From positions 2,170,001 through 2,234,000 of the forward strand of contig PZJY01000010.1 of NCBI GenBank assembly GCA_031472005.1: a stretch of DNA of 64,000 bases, read 5' to 3'. Below the pieces are notes generated by a model. That model saw nothing but the letters and a program-made list of their open reading frames with translations, was not told where the DNA came from and searched no databases. Made by a program: the position numbers and the translations under genes. The DNA comes from Tetracladium setigerum. Lineage: Eukaryota > Ascomycota > Leotiomycetes > Helotiales. Below, one piece after another: positions 59,989 to 64,000 of this stretch (position 1 is the first letter of the stretch; each line of letters begins with the position of its first letter).

Positions 59989-61411
59989 ATGGGTAAATCG
60001 TGAGTAGTGATTTTCCTTCTTGTGCCTTTTCAGCTGTGTGAGAGAAAGTGTGGGTTGGGTGGAATCATGGGACTTGGTTAAATTGCTAGCACTGGAATTG
60101 TGCGACGATACCCTGTCTTGCCGAAGGTGGGAGGAACGAAGAGCATGCGGACATGGACGAGAATGCCGCTGCACGATAGCTGTGTGATGTTCTGGACGGG
60201 AGATGGAAGCCCGCGTAGGAGATTGCGCATGGAAGCCAATTGATCTGGTTGCTTTGCGATATGCCTGGAGACTTCGCCCACTGCATCAGATTTGTCGCCC
60301 TCTGAATGGCCCCAAACCGCCAGATCTAGTATCATAATTGACTACGAACAAGCGGCATGGCACCGATAGTAGAAGCAAAACTTCAACATGGTTAGACTGT
60401 CTATGTGTAAGGTTTCCGAGCAAGCTTTGCGCATTTACACGCTACCGATTGCCTGCTCGAAGACGAACAAAATGGCAGTGACAGAGGTGTCGCAACAAAC
60501 AAGCCAGCATTATATCCAAAATTTCTTCTCGGCGTGTCACGTCGAAGGCCTCTGCGTCAAGAAGCCTGAATTGATAGCAGCCATATACATGTATCAATCA
60601 CAATGGAGGAAACTCGCTAACTCCTCCTAGTCAGTCAAAGCTCTCCACAGAGCAACTCCAAGAACTTCAAAAATCCACACACTTCGACAAGAAGGAATTG
60701 CAGCAATGGTACAAGGGTATGTCCTCCATGTCCCTCTGAAACAGCCAAACCAGTACTTACCCCCTGTTCCAGGCTTCCTGAAGGACTGTCCGTCTGGCAT
60801 GCTCACCAAGGAAGAATTCCAAAAGATCTACCGGCAATTCTTCCCCTTTGGCGATCCGTCGTCCTTTGCAGATTATGTCTTCAATGTCTTTGATAGCGAC
60901 AAATCCGGAGCAATCGATTTCAAAGAGTTCATTTGCGCTCTGAGTATCACGAGTAGAGGGAAGATGGAAGATAAACTCGACTGGGCCTTCCAGCTGTATG
61001 ACATTGACAATGATGGGAAGATTAGCTATGAGGAGATGTTAGCTATCGTGGAGGCGATTTACAAGATGGTATGTAATCCTCTTCTCTCACACCTCAATTC
61101 GAAGATTCGCCACGAAGGAAAAAAAAGTCGATTTAGCTCGCCAAAATTCCAATTCCCCACCCTTCAATGCAACATAACACTTCCCCAAAAGCCTCCCCAG
61201 AAAATCACTAACACAAAATCCAAAAAATCAGGTCGGATCAATGGTCAAGCTCCCAGACGATGAAGACACACCTGAGAAGAGGGTCAAAAAGATCTTCCGC
61301 ATGATGGACAAAGATGAAAACGGCAGTCTAGACAAGGAGGAGTTCAAGGAGGGCAGCAAGCGTGATGAGACTATCGTTTCGGCGCTCTCGCTCTACGATG
61401 GACTTGTTTGA
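59989..61411 (+). CDS. ncs1: Neuronal calcium sensor 1 (frequenin-type EF-hand protein)
   Basis: Myristoylated calcium sensor; the yeast orthologue Frq1 activates the PI4-kinase Pik1 at the Golgi. Exons 59989-59999 (11 nt), 60631-60716, 60773-61068 and 61232-61411 give exactly 190 residues, the canonical NCS-1 length. MGKS plus QSKLSTEQLQEL is the N-myristoylation site and first helix. Conserved FDKKELQQWYKGFLKDCPSG (degenerate EF1), DSDKSGAIDFKEF (EF2), DIDNDGKISYEEML (EF3) and DKDENGSLDKEEF (EF4) follow. The tail SALSLYDGLV is typical. The first intron is 631 bp, unusually long for this window, and sits right after the tiny first exon; an ATG-first gene finder would miss the true start. No defect is seen. 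Confidence 0.97.
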
Positions 61412-62109
61412 GCTCGGAGGGGAAAAGGGGATTTCATTTTTCTCTGATACTCTGGCCAATTGAGTTTGTTGTTTAGATTTGTGTTTTTGTGTGTTCTCTT
61501 TGTTTTTCTCACATCGCCTGGACTCGACCGGACTTTCATTTGTTTCCTTTTTCCTTTACTTTGTTGCATGCGGGGATGAATGGGAGGGATTGGAGGAGGA
61601 ACGCAACATCGAATGATAAATGATGGGATGAGATGGAATGAGTTGGGATGGGAATGAGACGATCTGGACGACGAAAATAACACTTATCAAGTAAATGGAT
61701 GGGAGTGCGTGGGTAGGTGGGTGGGGGCTCGTCTTCTTTTTTTCTTGATTGCTACCTTAGCTATTGAACCTCAATTACGTGCATGGTCGAGAATTCGAGG
61801 ATTGGGTTGCGAGGGGATAGTTCAAGGTTCTTGAGAAAAAAAGGTATGGAAGGGAGGGGAAGGGGGGAGAGGAGGAGTAGTAGAGACACAAAGAGAGGGG
61901 CGGGGGAGGAGAGAAAGAGAATATACCTAGGTATTAAAGGAAATTCCAAAACATATATAGGAGTGTGTGTGCATTTGATGTGATTTGATTCTTCTTTTTT
62001 TTTCCCCCTATATCTTCCTTTGGTGGAGGTTCCTGTCTTTCCTTTCCTTTTAGATGGAAGTAGGACTACCTCAGGTACTTATAGTACTGGGGTACTAATA
62101 GTAGTAATA

Positions 62110-62140
62110 TACAGTGAGGTGCAAAAAGTGTTCGCTCCCC
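62110..62140 (+). mobile_element. Possible Tc1/mariner terminal-repeat remnant
   Basis: After a TA dinucleotide the sequence reads CAGTGAGGTGCAAAAAGTGT and continues TCGCTCCCC. It resembles the general CAGTG-CTTGCAAAAGTATTC-CCCCC pattern of Tc1/mariner terminal inverted repeats. No matching inverted end or transposase was found in the window. Confidence 0.3.
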
Positions 62141-62144
62141 TATA

Positions 62145-62568
62145 TGTTATGAACATGATCACGGGATCATATCGGATCCTAGGAGCCCAGTGGCTCCCAG
62201 GAACTACTCCAAGAGAACTCCTAGCTATCTAGTTACTTTAGTTAGTAATAGATCAGACGGCAAAGGGCCGCCTGTTTTGGTACGGGTCACGTGACAAGAG
62301 TCGGCACGGTCGACGCCAAGTAACGTCGACTCGGGAGTCGATGGGGTAGATGAGTCGACAACGTCGACATCGTTGACCCATCGACCCAGGAGAACAAAGG
62401 TTCTATATAAGTAGAATAGCATTCCTTAGGATAGGAGCTTTGTGCTTAACTTAAATTGAATATCTTTATTCTAGTAACTAGTCTACTGCCGTACCTGTGA
62501 TCCAGTCTCTGTCGACGAATACCAACCTGACTTAGCTGTTTATTTGCGAGTAAATAGTGACCGTTACA
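62145..62568. mobile_element. Possible solo LTR
   Basis: A 424-bp block begins TGTTAT and ends GTTACA, has a TATATAAG box near 62403-62411 and several TCGAC motifs (62309-62390). No target-site duplication, primer-binding site or internal domain is visible, so this is weak. Confidence 0.3.
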
Positions 62569-63165
62569 GTTAGCTAGTGGAATGGAAGGGACCCCTCCTG
62601 CCGTAAGGCCTTGAGGGTGTGCTTTGGGGTTCTCGCGGCTTGATTGCATCGCTTCCCTTCCTTCTCAAGGTCTCGACCCTCTGATAACCCTGACCGCCAT
62701 CTGCGCATTAGATCATCTATCTCTCTGTACATGGCCGACTTAAATAGAACACCAAAATCACATTCAATGGCCTCTTGATTCTTGTTCCAACAGCACAGCG
62801 CGAACTTCCTGACCTCTAAAAGGGAAGCAAGGGACTAGTATCATTGGAATTTGTCTTATATGCTCCGCCTCGAGGCGAAATGCTTCGCCACGCAGCGACG
62901 GGCCTTATTATCGTGAAGAGATGTCTCCTCTCCTCCTCCTTATCGTAAGCGGAGAGCGCAGGCGCCTGGTTTTATCCTATTGATGAAATGCGATAACGGT
63001 TTGACTGTCTTTCTCCGCATCCTTTTTAAGCAGAGACAACGCTGACCGCAACCTGAGGAACGCCACAGCTGAAAACATCAAAAGCCACGATCACCCAACA
63101 TCCCACCTACTCTTACGAATGGAATAAACTTTGCTTTAATCTACAAGCAAGTGTTACCTTCCGTT

Positions 63166-64000
63166 ATGTCTCTCCCAGTGTGGTTTTCGCCGCTCGACAT
63201 GCGATTGCGACACCATGACTTCCGAGCCAGCCGCATCATGGGCATTGGCAGCTGGCTTCTTGAATCGGAAAAATTTGTTGCCTGGAGGGATCATGATGAT
63301 TCAAGTAAAATATTGCGTTTGAATGGAGAAGACGGATCAGGGAAGACTATGCTCACGTAGGTAACTCGAAAAGGCGAAGAAGAGGAGACTGATTGACATT
63401 GATGAGCACAGTTCCCTTGTTGTCGATGACATAGAAGATACTATGACACGCGCATGTTCGATGAGTGGCGATAATCCAGTTGGTTGTTTTTACGTATACT
63501 GCGACTACCTGGAGCCAGATCTTCACAATCCGACGGGTATATTAGGAAGTTTTCTGCGACAGTTTTACGAGGAATGGCCGACAAAGTTGGAAGAGATTAT
63601 GCAAAAGCTAAAAATAGACACAAGTCAAACACTTCTAACGTCTGAGCTGGTAGTTAAGCTTCTCAGTGATGTGTTCCTAACTTTCAACAGAGTGTTCATC
63701 TGCATTGACGGAGTGGACCAAATGGACCAACCGAAAGCGCGAGACTTCTACCAGTCATTATATGAGGCTTTATACGGATTTCATGGACGATGGAGGCTGT
63801 TTTGTGTCAATAATTCATGGATTGACGATAACTTAGTGGAATGTTTAGGGGAACAGGCGGAGTGTGATTACATTCGCTATCATGATGATAGTGCTAAATT
63901 CATTCGACATTGGATGGAGAATGATCGCCTGCCATCGGAGACAAATGAACGATTTGTAGAGGATTCAATTTCGTACCTCAAAAAATTGAAGGGCGGGTAC
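63166..64000 (+). CDS. NACHT-domain NLR-type protein, 3' partial
   Basis: Start of a fungal NACHT NTPase. Exons 63166-63356 and 63412 to the window edge, with a 55-bp intron (GTAGGT...CACAG) inside the P-loop region. The N-terminal linker reads LRHHDFRASRIMGIGSWLLE, matching the short segment that precedes NACHT in many fungal NLRs (...TGQWLLES). Walker A is NGEDGSGKTMLT and Walker B is RVFICIDGVDQM. VGCFYVYCDYLEPD, FLRQF and the sensor region WRLFCVNNSW are family-typical. There is no separate N-terminal effector domain unless one lies upstream in another exon; C-terminal repeats would be outside the window. Confidence 0.88.

Larger units (their letters stand above)
61412..63165. other. Intergenic with transposon-like debris
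   Basis: The 3' flank of NCS-1 contains purine-rich low-complexity DNA (61830-61925). From about 62100 to 62570 are mobile-element-like sequences (listed separately). The rest is the promoter of the NACHT gene, with GC-rich palindromic bits (62866-62960). Confidence 0.5.

Noticed and set aside
60388..60630. 80-codon frame inside the first intron of NCS-1
   Set aside because: It ends exactly at the acceptor region, has no domain, and splicing across it is required to give the canonical 190-residue protein.

Overview
This window is nuclear DNA of a filamentous ascomycete. The evidence is short GT-AG introns of roughly 45-110 bp with CTAAC/CTGAC-like branch sites, long low-complexity intergenic stretches, conserved fungal housekeeping genes (AP-2 sigma, UBE2G/Ubc15-type E2, Csn12, Lcp5, a TM9/EMP70 protein, Med4, NCS-1) and typical Pezizomycotina families (NLRs, MAL-type sugar transporter, NmrA-like, DUF7730). 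Leotiomycetes is my guess for the class; nothing in the sequence proves it.

Layout. 1-9.6 kb: a disordered protein (5' partial), AP-2 sigma, a large multi-pass membrane protein and an E2 enzyme. 9.7-10.3 kb: micro/minisatellites. 10.9-14.3 kb: an NLR-type protein with a patatin phospholipase, an NB-ARC domain and 42-residue TPR repeats. 15.3-16.5 kb: an NmrA-like gene with an in-frame stop. 18.1-20.3 kb: MFS sugar transporter. 20.4-24.4 kb: gene-poor DNA. 24.4-25.4 kb: a conserved fungal protein broken by three indels. 26.0-36.6 kb: a head-to-head pair, a DUF7580-subtilase gene on the minus strand and a roughly 2,200-residue zinc-finger/alpha-beta-hydrolase/SIR2/NB-ARC/TPR gene on the plus strand. 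36.9-40.9 kb: an unknown protein and Csn12. 41.2-47.5 kb: a DUF7730 protein, a decayed stretch and an AhpD-like protein. 50.9-61.4 kb: Lcp5, TM9, Med4, a hemerythrin-like protein and NCS-1. 62.1-64 kb: transposon-like debris and the start of a NACHT gene.

The accessory theme is self/non-self recognition and regulated cell death. Three NLR-type genes and a stand-alone subtilase of a kind often used as an NLR effector lie within 54 kb. The divergent subtilase/SIR2-NLR pair shares a 245-bp intergenic region and is the best candidate for an undescribed system.

One technical caution applies throughout. Several conserved genes, including housekeeping ones, need 1-2 nt indels to read through, mostly in homopolymer runs. 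This looks more like unpolished sequence than mass pseudogenisation. Exon joins below were checked by phase and total length, so most introns are well supported even where an indel is noted.
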